Shown here piece by piece: positions 1-10,265 of a DNA stretch of 64,000 nt. Under the pieces are notes generated by a model. That model was not told the origin of the DNA and ran no database searches. It saw nothing but the letters and a program-made list of their open reading frames with translations. The DNA is from Rhipidocladum racemiflorum (lineage: Eukaryota > Streptophyta > Magnoliopsida > Poales > Poaceae), in NCBI GenBank assembly GCA_036346355.1, contig CM070577.1, forward strand, positions 48,556,309 through 48,620,308, in the 5' to 3' direction. The position numbers and the translations under genes are program-made. Every line of letters begins with the position of its first letter. Positions within the stretch are counted from its first letter, which is position 1.

Positions 1-2015
1 GTCATACGTTTTACATAAGCCTCACAGCCCCAAATTTTAAGAAAAGACAAGTCAGGATGTTTCCCTTTCCATAACTCATATGGTGTCTTATCAACGGATT
101 TAGATGGAACCCTATTCAGCATGAACGCAGCTGTTTCTAGAGCGTGTCCCCAGAATGACAATGGAAGATCGACTTGACTCATCATAGACCGTACCATGTC
201 CAACAAAGTTCGGTTCCTCCGTTCGGATACCCCATTCCATTGAGGTGTCCCGGGCGGAGTCAATTGTGGAACAATTCCACAACTCTTTAGATGATCACTA
301 AACTCTTGGCTCAAATATTCACCTCCACGGTCGGACCGTAGAAATTTAATTTTCTTGCCCAAATGATTTTCTACTTCATTCTGAAACTCTTTGAATTTTT
401 CAAAAGATTCAGACTTATGCCTCATTAGATAGATATAGCCATATCTACTAAAGTCATCGGTGAAAGTAATGAAGTACTGATAACCACCTCTGGCAATTGA
501 GCTCATTGGTCCACATACATCAGTATGTATGAGAGCCAACAACTCGCGCATTCTCTCACTTGTGCCAGTGAAAGGTGCCTTTGTCATCTTGCCAAGTAAA
601 CAAGACTCGCATGTTTCAAAAGATTCCAAATCTAATGGACCAAGAAGACCATCTTTATGGAGCTTCTCCATGCGTCTTTTATTTATATGGCCCAAGCGAC
701 AATGCCATAAATAAGTGGAATTAGCATCATTTGTTTTGAGTCTTTTAGTATTAACATTGTTTATAGAAGCATTACCAAGATCTAGAACATACAACCCATT
801 CACCAATGGACAGTTACCATAGAGCAAGCCTTTGAAATAAATAGAACAATTCCTGTTCTTTATTACAAAATCATATCCATCTTCCTCTAAACAAGAAGAA
901 GAGATAATGTTCTTACTCAAGGCAGGAATGTAATAACAATTATTCAATTCCATGACTAAACCAGAAGGTAATGACAAGGGATAGACACCAACGGCCTTCG
1001 CAGCAACCATTGCTCCATTGCCGACGCGAATTTCCAACTCGCCAATCTTGCAATCTCTAGTCCTTCTTAACCCCTGCAACGATTTGCAAGTATGAATCAT
1101 TGATCCGGTATCAAATACCCAAGACTCGGTAGGACAAGTTGCAAGATTAACTTCTATAACATTAATACCTGAAGTAGAAGGAACCTTTCCTTTCTTTCTG
1201 TCTTCCAGGTACTTTAGACAGTTTCTCTTCCAATGCCCACAACCCTTGCAGTAGTGACATTTATCAGAAGCATTAGGGCCAAACTTTGGCCTTTCTTTAG
1301 GCTTTGGTTTTGGGTCTTGGATCTTATCCTCACCACAACTTATAGCCTTGCGCTTCCTTTTCTTATCCTTTTGAATCATCATCACATGATTTGTGCCTTT
1401 CTTTATGCTCTCTTCCGCAGTTTTCAGCATTCCATGCAGTTCGGTCAGATTCTTCTCCAGGCTGTTCATATGAAAGTTCAGAATGAACGGTTCATAGTTC
1501 GCAGGGAGCGACTGGAGAATCACATCTGTGGCCAACTCATTTTGCAAGGGAAAACCGAGCTTCTCCAAGCTCTCAATGTAACCAATCAACTTGATTACAT
1601 GAGGGCTAACAGAAGCACCCTCAGCCAGCTTGCACGCAAACAATGCTTTAGATATCGAATATCTTTCAGCCCTTGCTTGGTTCTCAAACATGCCTTTAAG
1701 GCCTACAATCATAGTGTAGGCATCGGCGTGCTCATATTGCTTTTGAAGCTCAGAGTTCATTGTGGCAAGCATGAGACAGCTGACATCTAGGGCGTCGTTA
1801 GTGTGCTTCTCATAAGCACGCTTATCAGCAGCGGATGCATTTTCAGGCAATTCATCAGGATATGGACCGTCTAGAACATATTCCTTCTTTTCAGCCTTGA
1901 GAACAATTCTCAAGCTTCGATACCAATCCATAAAATTCGTCCCAGAGAGTTTTTCCCTCTCTAGAATCGATCGCAAGTTAAAACCAGAGTTTGCATTAAC
2001 AGCGTTTGGTGCCAT
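1..2015 (-). CDS. gag-pol: copia gag-pol polyprotein, N-terminal 671 residues (runs off window)
   Basis: This is the retrotransposon polyprotein: Gag packages the RNA, protease cleaves the polyprotein, and integrase inserts the cDNA. I read one open frame from ATG at 2013-2015 to the window edge with no stop. The start encodes MAPNAVNANSG and is followed by a copia-type Gag. A CCHC knuckle, CHYCKGCGHWKRNC, lies near residues 252-265. The protease active site is WVFDTGS near residue 301. The pre-integrase motif LWHCRLGHINKRRMEKL follows. The integrase triad is visible as HTDVCGPM (about 496), FTDDFSRYGY, and the E of WNGVSERRNRTL (about 598). Reverse transcriptase and RNase H would lie left of the window. 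The frame being open suggests a fairly recent insertion, consistent with its nested position in B1. Confidence 0.9.
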   Translation of the reverse strand, partial: MAPNAVNANSGFNLRSILEREKLSGTNFMDWYRSLRIVLKAEKKEYVLDGPYPDELPENASAADKRAYEKHTNDALDVSCLMLATMNSELQKQYEHADAYTMIVGLKGMFENQARAERYSISKALFACKLAEGASVSPHVIKLIGYIESLEKLGFPLQNELATDVILQSLPANYEPFILNFHMNSLEKNLTELHGMLKTAEESIKKGTNHVMMIQKDKKRKRKAISCGEDKIQDPKPKPKERPKFGPNASDKCHYCKGCGHWKRNCLKYLEDRKKGKVPSTSGINVIEVNLATCPTESWVFDTGSMIHTCKSLQGLRRTRDCKIGELEIRVGNGAMVAAKAVGVYPLSLPSGLVMELNNCYYIPALSKNIISSSCLEEDGYDFVIKNRNCSIYFKGLLYGNCPLVNGLYVLDLGNASINNVNTKRLKTNDANSTYLWHCRLGHINKRRMEKLHKDGLLGPLDLESFETCESCLLGKMTKAPFTGTSERMRELLALIHTDVCGPMSSIARGGYQYFITFTDDFSRYGYIYLMRHKSESFEKFKEFQNEVENHLGKKIKFLRSDRGGEYLSQEFSDHLKSCGIVPQLTPPGTPQWNGVSERRNRTLLDMVRSMMSQVDLPLSFWGHALETAAFMLNRVPSKSVDKTPYELWKGKHPDLSFLKIWGCEAYVKRM

Positions 2016-3349
2016 CTACAACATAAATAAGCAAAGTTTCAGCACTAAGTTCATGTTAATCTCTTATTAAATAATTTTAATAAAAGATGCTTCCATTAAG
2101 ATCACTTTCCCTCTGGCGATCTCCATGGAACAAGATCCATGGTCACTACGGTTCGGGTAATGACTTGTCAATACCACTTGAACCCGTGACATAGGTAGGC
2201 AACACCTTGCCAATCACATCATATGTGACTCTTGCTTGTTGGGGTGGCATCATATGCCCCGGCGCCCAACACTGATGCCCCGAAGTCCCAAATCCTATTT
2301 GGATGACTCCGTTAAGCAAACCAATACTATGCTCGTGAGTGCACGGGTTAGGCTACACTCACTCTATTGTACAAGTAAGAGGGTGGCGTTCCTGACTTGT
2401 CAAGACCTTATCCACCATCGTACAAGACAGTAGACGCAGCTATTGAAAAAGGGCATCTTACTCTTAATTTTCGAGGGAAACTATTCAATCAGATTAACAT
2501 ATTCACCACATATGACGTGAAAGAATAGCAATGCAAGGTAAATCATCACAGGCAAAGCAAATAGACTGTGAACTAGTATGGCCTATGGCGTGGCGATCTC
2601 CATCTTCCACGACCTTCCTTGCACACCCGGCCATCAGAATTGAAGCCTCCAAGAACATGTACTAAACTACTACATCTAGCAGCTAGTAGCAAAATTACAT
2701 GAGGATTCAAGGCATCACATGCCGGCACGCAGGCCGTTATACAATAATATGACAGCCCACAGCTGCAATTAATCATGACACGCAGGCCATGAATTTCACA
2801 ATCATGCATCAAATACACAAAGGGTCCATACTGTTCACAACATACCCTGCAAAAACAAGTTAGGCGCTGGATCGATTCTAGCGCGCGGGAAGTGAACAAG
2901 TTTTAATTTATGGACACTATGCTGACTATCACGGCGGTCCCGCTAGATTTTTTGGGGTACGTAGATCGCATCTATGAAAACGCTATGGAACTTCAATCGG
3001 ATTGATCTCATCAAGCCGATTCCGAGCCATCAGAATGTCTCAGTTTCCATAGGATCGATCTTCATCGATCCATCGCGCGAGGTCCCCTTGAGAGGGTGGC
3101 GACCACACCGATCTCGATCTGTTGGCTCGATATGTTCGGCACTTGCTACTACCCCGATGGTGTTACCAGCCGGTAGGGGTAATGCATGGCACGAATCTGA
3201 AACGAGCACGAACTAATCTTTTTGATCGTGTAGAGCCACCAACTCATACCTCATACTTCCCCAATACCGATTGATCCAATCAACCCGTGATAAACATAAC
3301 AGCACATCGACATGTGCGCGTGATCCAGATCCAAAACTACACATGATAT
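2016..3349 (-). other. leader of copia element A (no gene seen)
   Basis: This stretch lies between the primer-binding site and the gag start of A. Short open frames occur in all phases, but none resembles a known protein. I treat it as untranslated leader. It is long for a copia leader. Confidence 0.7.
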
Positions 3350-3361
3350 GCTCTGATACCA
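3350..3361 (-). other. primer-binding site of A (initiator tRNA-Met type)
   Basis: On the minus strand the site reads TGGTATCAGAGC, the standard plant match to the 3' end of initiator tRNA-Met. It lies one base from the inner LTR end, as in other plant copia elements. Confidence 0.85.
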
Positions 3362-3541
3362 CTGTTGGGTTCGGGTAGGCTACGCGAGCATAAAATCAAA
3401 ATTTCTACCACGAACACCCAAGATCACATGGAAGTAAAGGATCACAGATCGTTACCCTTGTCACGCAGATGCAGCGGAAGCAGATTCACGCGCGTTGAGG
3501 AAGTAGTTGATCACCTCCCGATCGGCACCGATCTGTTGCCG

Positions 3542-3733
3542 TCCTCGTCCGAGTGGTCGCCGACCTCGTCCGAGTGGTCGCCGATTTCGTCCGCGTGGTC
3601 GCCGACCTCGTCCGAGTGGTCGCCGATCTCGTCCGCGTGGTCGCCGACCTCGTCCGAGTGGTCGCCGATCTCGTCCGCGTGGTCGCCGACCTCGTCCGAG
3701 TGGTCGCCGATCTCGTCCGCGTGGTCGCCGATG
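3542..3733. repeat. 21-bp minisatellite inside the LTR of A
   Basis: About nine tandem copies of a 21-bp unit. Two variants, one with CGAGTGG and one with CGCGTGG, alternate for most of the array, so the higher-order period is 42 bp. Because 21 is a multiple of three, all six frames stay open here and give repetitive peptides. I regard those as artefacts of the repeat. Confidence 0.9.
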
Positions 3734-3935
3734 AAAGTCGTCGGAGATCCAACCGAAAAGCGCGTCCACGGATGGCAGCGCCTCTAACAGTATCCACACG
3801 TACCGAGCAGGAACGCCGTGCGGGGTGTGCTAGCACCTCGCCGCACAGCTTGGGTTTCTGGGGAGCAGGAGGGATGCACGGCGGCTGAACGTGGTGAGGG
3901 TTCTAATCCGTGCCATGCACTGTTCCTGGCCTCCC

Positions 3936-3944
3936 CTTTTATAG
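3936..3944 (-). promoter_or_regulatory. TATA box of LTR A
   Basis: CTATAAAAG on the minus strand, followed by a GC-rich stretch, inside the LTR. It is the likely U3 core promoter. Confidence 0.6.
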
Positions 3945-5099
3945 ACACGCTAGTGGGCCGAAGCCCGCTAGGTTTCCATCTCCAATGCGGATCCTATCCA
4001 TGCACAAACCCGTAAACTATTCCAACTCGTTAAGTGTGTGACCCGTTAGGTTCAGTGCAAGTCGGTTATGAATTCGGAACCCGTTTCCAATTCATTGATC
4101 AACAGCGGCACCTAGCAGTACGTATTGACCCCCGGATGCACAGAATCAATATTCGGCTGAACCTTGATACACTCACATACCGATCCCTTCACCACACGAT
4201 ACCAGTCAAGCTCAAGGCGAGATGCGTGCCACCCTTGTTGATAGCTCGACCACTTCACTCGACAGTGTGATGGATACAAACCATGACCAACTCTTTAGTC
4301 ATATTAGCACGGCCGGCCGTGCGTTTTCCTTATCCATCCACTCGAGGGGCCCAGAGGTATCTCTCCCGTTATCTAGGAGGGGCAAATCCCATCTTGATCA
4401 TCACACCCTTGGCAATGTATCGTGGCATACCCAGTATTTCATCTTTATGACTACCCTGTTACGGTGTAGCGTTTGATGATACCAAAGCATACAAGTCTAC
4501 ATGCTAGGCATCCATGACAATCTCAGGTCTAAGGACCATATAGGCGTACCACTCGAGACTATACGCTGATGGCACTATAAGAGATAACAACTCACAGCGT
4601 CTCGGAGTGGGTCTTGTCCGACTACCCATGTTCTCCAACATGTGTCCACATTATTGGTTTGATATCTCCATATCTATGGTATGCGAAACATTACCATCAA
4701 CCAATACATGTGCTGATCAAATTATCACCGCTCCTCGTAATGATATGGATCAGGGACCCGTTTAGAATAATGTCACTTGACAATGTGTTTCACAATCAGA
4801 TCGTATCCAATGAACAAAGTCGTAACATATATTCAGGGAACCGATAAACAAAGTTATCATTATTACATGAACAAAGACGTATTACAATCATCACCATGAT
4901 TGATCTAGGGCATATTCCCTTCAATCCGCCCGTACCGGTTCGAGCCGTATCCGGCCCGGATCCGATCGCGCCCGTGCGATCGTGGCCGTTGATCGTGCCA
5001 CGTGGACGGCTGTGCGTCGTCGTCTCCGCCGAGACCGAGCCGGACTCCGCCGCGTCGCCGCCGTGGGAAACTAGGTTTCCGTGTCCCGTAACGCCGAGG

Positions 5100-5109
5100 C
5101 TATTTAAAG
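5100..5109 (+). promoter_or_regulatory. TATA box of LTR B1
   Basis: CTATTTAAAG. The same word sits at the equivalent place in both B2 LTRs, and CTATTTATTG in B3. Confidence 0.65.
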
Positions 5110-5490
5110 CGTGAGACGTCCCCCGAGGTTGCCCTCATCCTTGTGCACCCGTTTCCCCGAGCCATCTCGCCTGAGCCGCCGCCAGTTGCCCGTGCGAGCT
5201 CGCCGTAGTTGGAGGAAGTGACCGCCGTGGTCTTTGCTCGATTCCGCCGCCGTCCGTCGTCTTCCGCCGAGAAGGAGCCCAGATCCGGAACCACCGTGAC
5301 GAGACGCACCCGAAGGAAGGATTCATCTCGCCGGAGCAACCCCGAAACGCCGTCGGGCTCGTCATCGTTCTCGTCTCCGGTGCCCAAGCCTCGCCGCACC
5401 ATCGCCGGACTTCGCGAGCTCGGTGAACCGTCGGATCTAGATCGGACGGTTGAGGTGAGTTCACGTGTCCCCAACCCGATTGGATCTGGA

Positions 5491-5512
5491 CCGTTGGATC
5501 AAGATCCAACGG
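5491..5512. repeat. perfect 22-bp palindrome in LTR B1
   Basis: Arms CCGTTGGATC and its exact complement are separated by two bases. Several related palindromes flank the promoter in every B LTR copy. Confidence 0.85.
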
Positions 5513-6300
5513 TTCACAATTGCCACGTGCCGGAGTAGTGTTATTATAGGATTAGATCTGGACCGTCCGATCTAAATCGAACGGCCCACGATCAACGAGT
5601 AGTTTCAACGTGTTAACCCTGGATCTAATCCGCGCCGTTGATTTTCAAACCAACGGCCGTGATTGCGCCACGTGTCGGGAAGTTGGACCGACGCGGTCAG
5701 CGCCGTCCACGACGCTGGCAGGTAGGACGCCGACACGTGGGCCCGCGCGTGTCGAGGGCCCGCATGTCGCAAATTGTCCCTGAGCGCTGACGTCACCCAT
5801 GACGTCACAGTGGGTCCCACATGTCAGCACCGTGGGCTGAGTCCCCGCTGACGTCAGCGATGACGTCACCCGAGTGGGCCCACATGTCAGCGACACGTAG
5901 AGTCGTGGACCGAGTCCACGGTGGACCCGAGCCGAGCGTGGACCGAGTCCATGGACCGGCTGACGTCAGCCGACCAATCAGAGGCTGCCACGTGTCCTTG
6001 CTGACGCAATAATTAATTTCCGAAAAAGAAAATGATTTAATAAATCGGTTTAATAATTGATTTGAATTTCAAAACTTCAAACGCTTATAACTTTTGCGTT
6101 TCAACTCCGATTTGAGTGATTCAAATTTCTAAATTTGTATAAAATTGAGATCTACCTAAATATGAATTTTATTTAATTTTTGGACTAAAGTTTTTCTCTG
6201 TAATATTATTTAATTGGTTATTTAAACTTTAATAAATCATAACTTTTAAGGCCTTAACTCCAAATTTGATTTATTCCAGTTTCTAAAAATCCAGAAAATT

Positions 6301-6528
6301 ATGTTCTCTCTGTTTATGGATTTTATTTGGAGTTTTGGGATGTTTTTGCCTATTGTTTATTTGGGTATTTGCTATTTGCACGCTTTACGAGTAGACGTTG
6401 AAGTGCCGGAGGGATTCGAAGGAGAAGTGTTGACTCAGGATCCAACTCAAGACCAAGAACAAGTACTTTTTGAAGGCAAGTTGTGCTTTGACCATGTTGA
6501 TCCTATTTCGAAATCTATTTTGATTTAA
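6301..6528 (+). CDS. conserved 75-codon small ORF in LTR B1, containing leader exon 2 (6395-6475)
   Basis: The sense-strand frame starts MFSLFMDFIW and ends PISKSILI. The same 75-codon frame is open in all four B LTRs here. The first part is hydrophobic (FLPIVYLGICYL) and the second is acidic and Gln-rich (TQDPTQDQEQ). It may be misread as one ORF: the hydrophobic part coincides with a pyrimidine-rich tract ending TAG/ACGTTGA, a good 3' splice site, and the acidic part ends at AAG/GCAAGT, a consensus GC-type 5' splice site. The exon read (6395-6475) is 81 nt. Its frame is entered after one base of a codon and left with one base, and it joins in frame to 7669-7727. I do not recognise the protein. 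Exon 1 of B1 cannot supply the frame, because a stop precedes its donor at 5455, so translation would need the local ATG. Confidence 0.45.
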   Translation: MFSLFMDFIWSFGMFLPIVYLGICYLHALRVDVEVPEGFEGEVLTQDPTQDQEQVLFEGKLCFDHVDPISKSILI

Positions 6529-7629
6529 ACTATTGCATGCTAGTTCAATTAGAAAGATACTTTGTTTAAACATGGGGGTTAGATAAATACCAATTTGCTG
6601 TATGACACCTTGATTATCTAAGTATGTGCCATGATCCCTTGTCACCCTAGTTGTGGATTACTAGTTGGACATTATTAAATTGCCAACATGGGTTTAGATC
6701 GTTGTAGTATACTGCTTAGACCTGCTACGTGCTCATAACATGATTTTGGACAATCAAATGTTAATATTGACTTAATGATATATTGAACCTGTTTTGGAAA
6801 AGTATCATGTGATGTTGATGGCACGTGGTGCATGGTAATCAACTGGGGTTTGATAAACAGATTTCGACTGGGGCATGTGGCAAGAGTAATCAGGTGGGCC
6901 AGTTGTGGCATTGGGGATGTTGATTTGGTTTTTCGGGTAGTCTTGCCCTGGTCACTCTAAGGACTTAACCTTGCAAGCCTTTGAACTGGGTCATACTTGC
7001 AACCACATGGCTGGAATGGGACGGCCCTAGTTGACTAAGTCGCTAAGGACTCACTTGTGGAGCCTCAGGGTGTCAGTTACACCGTTTGTGTGATTGTACG
7101 GGGGAGCGTATCGTGGCTGTGGCCAGATACCCATCTAACGGTGTGTTGGTCCCATACTTCGCCTTGGCTAAGGGAAGGGATGGTGTAGAGCACGAACCGG
7201 AGAGGACCACCTGTGTTGTTTGAGGCTTCCGAAAGGCTTTGTTACGGGAACTCGCCTTTGTGGTGTTTGACTGTATCTTGTGGGTAAAGTGCATAACCTC
7301 TGCAGAGTGTAGAATCTATTTAAATAGCCGAGTCCACGGTACTGGACAATGCTCGGGAATTACAGTCAAGGGTTAGACTTTCTGAAAATAACTTGGATTT
7401 GAAAAGTTGGGTTGGTTTAATAATGAAGATGATGGAAATGTGGTTTAGGATGGGGAAAAATGTTTATTAAACTTCTTGAAAAGTTATTTATGCTTTACTT
7501 ATTTCTACTGCTTTCGAATCTACTTTTATTACTTGTCAAAAGCTGTTTACTGCAAATATACCTTGAGCTATTCCTTTGTACCAAGCCATGCATATAGTAT
7601 ATTAGCTTGCATTCTGTGCATGACTTGCT

Positions 7630-7644
7630 GAGTACCAAGTACTC
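7630..7644 (+). promoter_or_regulatory. conserved hairpin before leader exon 3
   Basis: GAGTACCAAGTACTC folds perfectly (six-base arms, three-base loop) and lies inside a TTGCTGAGT...ACTCACCCTTG block. Related hairpins occur at the same place in D1 and in the F LTRs. Confidence 0.55.
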
Positions 7645-7668
7645 ACCCTTGCCTCAACACAACACCAG

Positions 7669-7727
7669 TTGAAGAGGAGACTACGCCAGCTTCGGAGGAG
7701 GAACTCCAAGAGGACCCGTCTACTTAG
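7669..7727 (+). other. putative leader exon 3 of LTR B1 (acidic C-terminus)
   Basis: After CACCAG/ the frame entered with two bases encodes EEETTPASEEELQEDPST and then TAG at 7725-7727. The entry phase matches the exit phase of exon 2. The other B LTRs and D1 keep the same frame and stop. Confidence 0.5.
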
Positions 7728-8015
7728 GGATGCGAGCCCAGTCAGTTGCCTGTGGTATACTGGATGGCGCCACGAAGTTTATTTGATTTTCCGCTGCTAT
7801 TATTTTTCTCTGAATAAGTTTCGCCTTGCAAGGCATATATTTGTACCTTGGCCATAAGGTCAAGTAACCCTTTGGTTATTTAAATAAAGTACTTTGATAA
7901 TATCGATTGGTATGATTGTGATATTTACCGATGTTAAGACTGTGTGCACTAGCGCGTTCCTGGACTAGTGCTGAATACACAGAGGGTCCGGATTTGCAAA
8001 TTCGGGGTCCCGACA

Positions 8016-9191
8016 GTGGTTGTGTGGAAGCATTTAATTCCTTGATCAGTTTCTTTTTTCTGAATGGCTCGGCCTTGGATAAAAGTGAGATGATTTGTTT
8101 TGGTAAAAGTGAAATGCATTTGCAGAAGACTTTCGCGGTGTTTCTCTTTTGAATAGAGCTTCTCCCCGAAGAAATTTTTTTTGGTGGTTTTGGTTCTATG
8201 GAGTTCCTCTTCCAAGTTGAGTTCCCGTGTATGTGAATTTCAGCCCTTTGGTTTAAAGGTGGTGATTGTCGTTCATTGTGTTAGTGAGAATTAAGATTTC
8301 TTTTACGTTCAAGCTTGGGGGTAAGAAAATGAATGTTTATGTTATGGTTGAGTTTATTCAAGGATTGTACTCCTTGCCCTGGTCCTTGGGTGGAAGAATG
8401 TGAAAGCGAAACCTTCTTACAAGGGAAAACTAGTGTGGGTCGCTGATCGTAAGTAGTTTAAAAGTGAAGAGTAAAGGAAGGTTGTGTATGACTCAATTCA
8501 AACTTTTTTTGGAGAATTGTTTTCATTGATGTGTTCCTCGGTGGGGTTGCTTAATTTAGTAGTGGACAACTTGGAAGTTGCAGGTAATTACATTAATTTT
8601 TTGGAACTTTTGTCGCTGGGTTCGAGCGAGTTTGTGTCAACCGTAGTGATTGTGTTCGGTTGTTATTGTTTCTGCGGATTTACGGACCCTGGTTGTAAAG
8701 TAGGCTATCTCTGTCGTTGGTAAGGGTGGATATTGGTTCTTTTTGTAAAAGATCAATCACTTGTAGGAGATAGGAGTTTGTGTTTGGGTTGATTTAGAGA
8801 CTTACCTAGAGCGTTGTGTCTCACACGGTTCGCGTCGTCCAGAATGCGACGAACTGTGGTAGAGGAGTTGAGATTGGAATGCGGAGTTTCGCGATCGGGT
8901 TGAAGAGAGAAGTGGGAGTTGAGATTCCAGATCGATACCAGATTCACCTAATAGGTGTCCTTTATTTAATAGGGGAATAGTTCGTGTTAGTGTCCAATGA
9001 AAGATTTGTGGACCAATTAGTCTGAGCGGGATGCAACTTGGGAACTTGAGGACCAGATGCGAAAGAAGTATCCTACACTCTTTGAGGATGCTGAAGGTAA
9101 AGTGTTGATTACCATTTTGCTTTCCTTTTTTTTAAGGTTCCGTAGCAAAGAGGAGTATATTCGGGGACGAATCCTTTTAAGGAGGGGAGAT
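8016..9191 (+). pseudogene. decayed 3' end of a chromovirus pol (element C) with polypurine tract
   Basis: The recognisable part lies near 9011-9100. One frame reads WTN, stop, then SERDATWELEDQMRKKYPTLF, the C-terminal chromodomain-like signature of Tekay-type integrases. This domain is thought to steer integration to chromatin marks. In-frame stops interrupt it, and 8016-9000 has no continuous frame I can assign. The tract TTTTAAGGAGGGGAGAT at 9175-9191 immediately precedes the LTR and is the polypurine tract. The left end is cut by LTR B1, so the rest of C lies outside the window. Confidence 0.65.
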
Positions 9192-9419
9192 TGTGATGCC
9201 TTAGAGCGTCAGAGCGATTCTAGGGTTCCTTTTCCTGGTTTTGTTTCGGGAGAGGAATGAAGGATTTGTCGGGGGATGAAATAATTGAAGTTTATCCGGC
9301 GTATTAATATTAAATTTGGAGTTGTCGGGCTAGAAACAGTGGGCCGAGGAAAACCTGGGCCTGGGCTGCGAATCCCCTCCCCACCTCTCTCTCTTTTCCC
9401 CTAGTGGGCCGGCCCACCA

Positions 9420-9427
9420 TATAAAAG
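9420..9427 (+). promoter_or_regulatory. TATA box of LTR C
   Basis: TATAAAAG followed by a C-rich stretch. Confidence 0.6.
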
Positions 9428-10216
9428 GGGTGTCACCCCCCCCCCAAAAGCCCTAGGGCACCCCCCCTTCCTCCCCTAGCAGCCACACCACCCCTCCTCT
9501 TCCTCCCCTTGCGTGGTGGCTCAAGATCCACCGCGAAACGCGAAGGAGCAAGCGAGAAGAGGATCCGTGGAGGCGTGGAGGACGAGCAGATTTCCGTTTC
9601 GGGAATCGTCGCGCGTTACAAGTGGGTTCTCAAGGGAGAACTCAAGGTAAAATTCCCAATCTTTTACCCCTGTTCTACCTAGGGATTAGGAGTGTATTAG
9701 ATCTGGTGGTGAGTGATTTAGATGGATCTTGATGGGGGAGAAGGGTAGATGTTCACGTGGTGTTGTTTTTGGAAGGGGAGATTGTGCAGCGCGGATTGTT
9801 TCGCGTTTTACGTGGCATAGACGATTTTTCCGGCAAAAACCTATAACTAGAAAGTTGTAGATAACGTCGAGTTCTAGCTTCTGTGAGTTATCGCTGTTGC
9901 AAGATGACGGACAGAATCTGGAAACAGATTTTGTCCACTGTGTTGGACGTTTGTTTAGGCATATTTAACAGTAGAATTGAAATTTTTGATCTTCATGAAA
10001 GTTGTATATCTCGTCAATATCTAGCTACTGTAATTTTTTTGTATTTTTATGATCTGTATAAAAAAAGATACGAAATTGTGAAGAGAGGGTGCTGCTGTTT
10101 GACCCGGACAGATTGGGGTTTTTGGCGCTTAAGAAGGGAACGGGGATTAGGAAGCGTGTGTTCGAGTTGTGTGATCATTTGTGATGTTGCTATGTACTGA
10201 AATAATACTTGTATAG

Positions 10217-10265
10217 GTGGTGCCCCTTCTGGACGCAACTAGGTTCGTCATCCACGTTGGTAAAG
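10217..10265 (+). other. putative leader exon 2 of LTR C
   Basis: The segment is bounded by CTTGTATAG/GTGGTG on the left and TAAAG/GCAAGT on the right, again a GC-type donor. It is 49 nt and does not encode the acidic peptide of B, D and G. Its opening GTGGTG matches the F exons. Confidence 0.4.

Larger units (their letters stand above)
1..4923 (-). mobile_element. Ty1/copia LTR retrotransposon A, 5' half
   Basis: On the minus strand the order is 5' LTR (3363-4923), Met-type primer-binding site, a leader of about 1.3 kb, then gag-protease-integrase running off the left window edge. Integrase lies before any reverse transcriptase, which is the copia order. The sequence right of 4923 is the interior of a B-family LTR, continuous with the reverse complement of B2 near 15190, so A inserted into that LTR. 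The bases after the LTR (ATCCG) are a candidate target duplication, but the other side lies outside the window. The lineage within copia is not assigned. Confidence 0.9.
3363..4923 (-). repeat. 5' LTR of copia A (1561 bp)
   Basis: In element orientation the LTR begins TGAAGGGAATATGCCC, a start shared by many grass copia LTRs, and ends CCCAACA next to the primer-binding site. Both ends are TG...CA. It contains a TATA box and a 21-bp minisatellite. The partner LTR is outside the window. Confidence 0.85.
4924..8015 (+). repeat. LTR B1, right part (chromovirus family B)
   Basis: The sequence matches B2 and B3 LTRs throughout and ends with the family terminus GGGGTCCCGACA at 8015. Its left part is displaced by copia A. 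The next bases (GTGGTTG) are not the family PBS, so this is either a solo LTR or the 3' LTR of an element whose body lies left of the window. It carries a TATA box, palindromes, a leader exon pair and a poly(A)-like AATAAA near 7885. Confidence 0.88.

Noticed and set aside
3542..3733. Regularly spaced repeat resembling a CRISPR array
   Set aside because: The units are directly adjacent with no unique spacers, and the sequence is a plant LTR.
3461..3888. Long overlapping ORFs on both strands with Arg/Pro-rich repeats
   Set aside because: All come from the 21-bp minisatellite, whose length keeps every frame open. None continues into non-repeat coding sequence.
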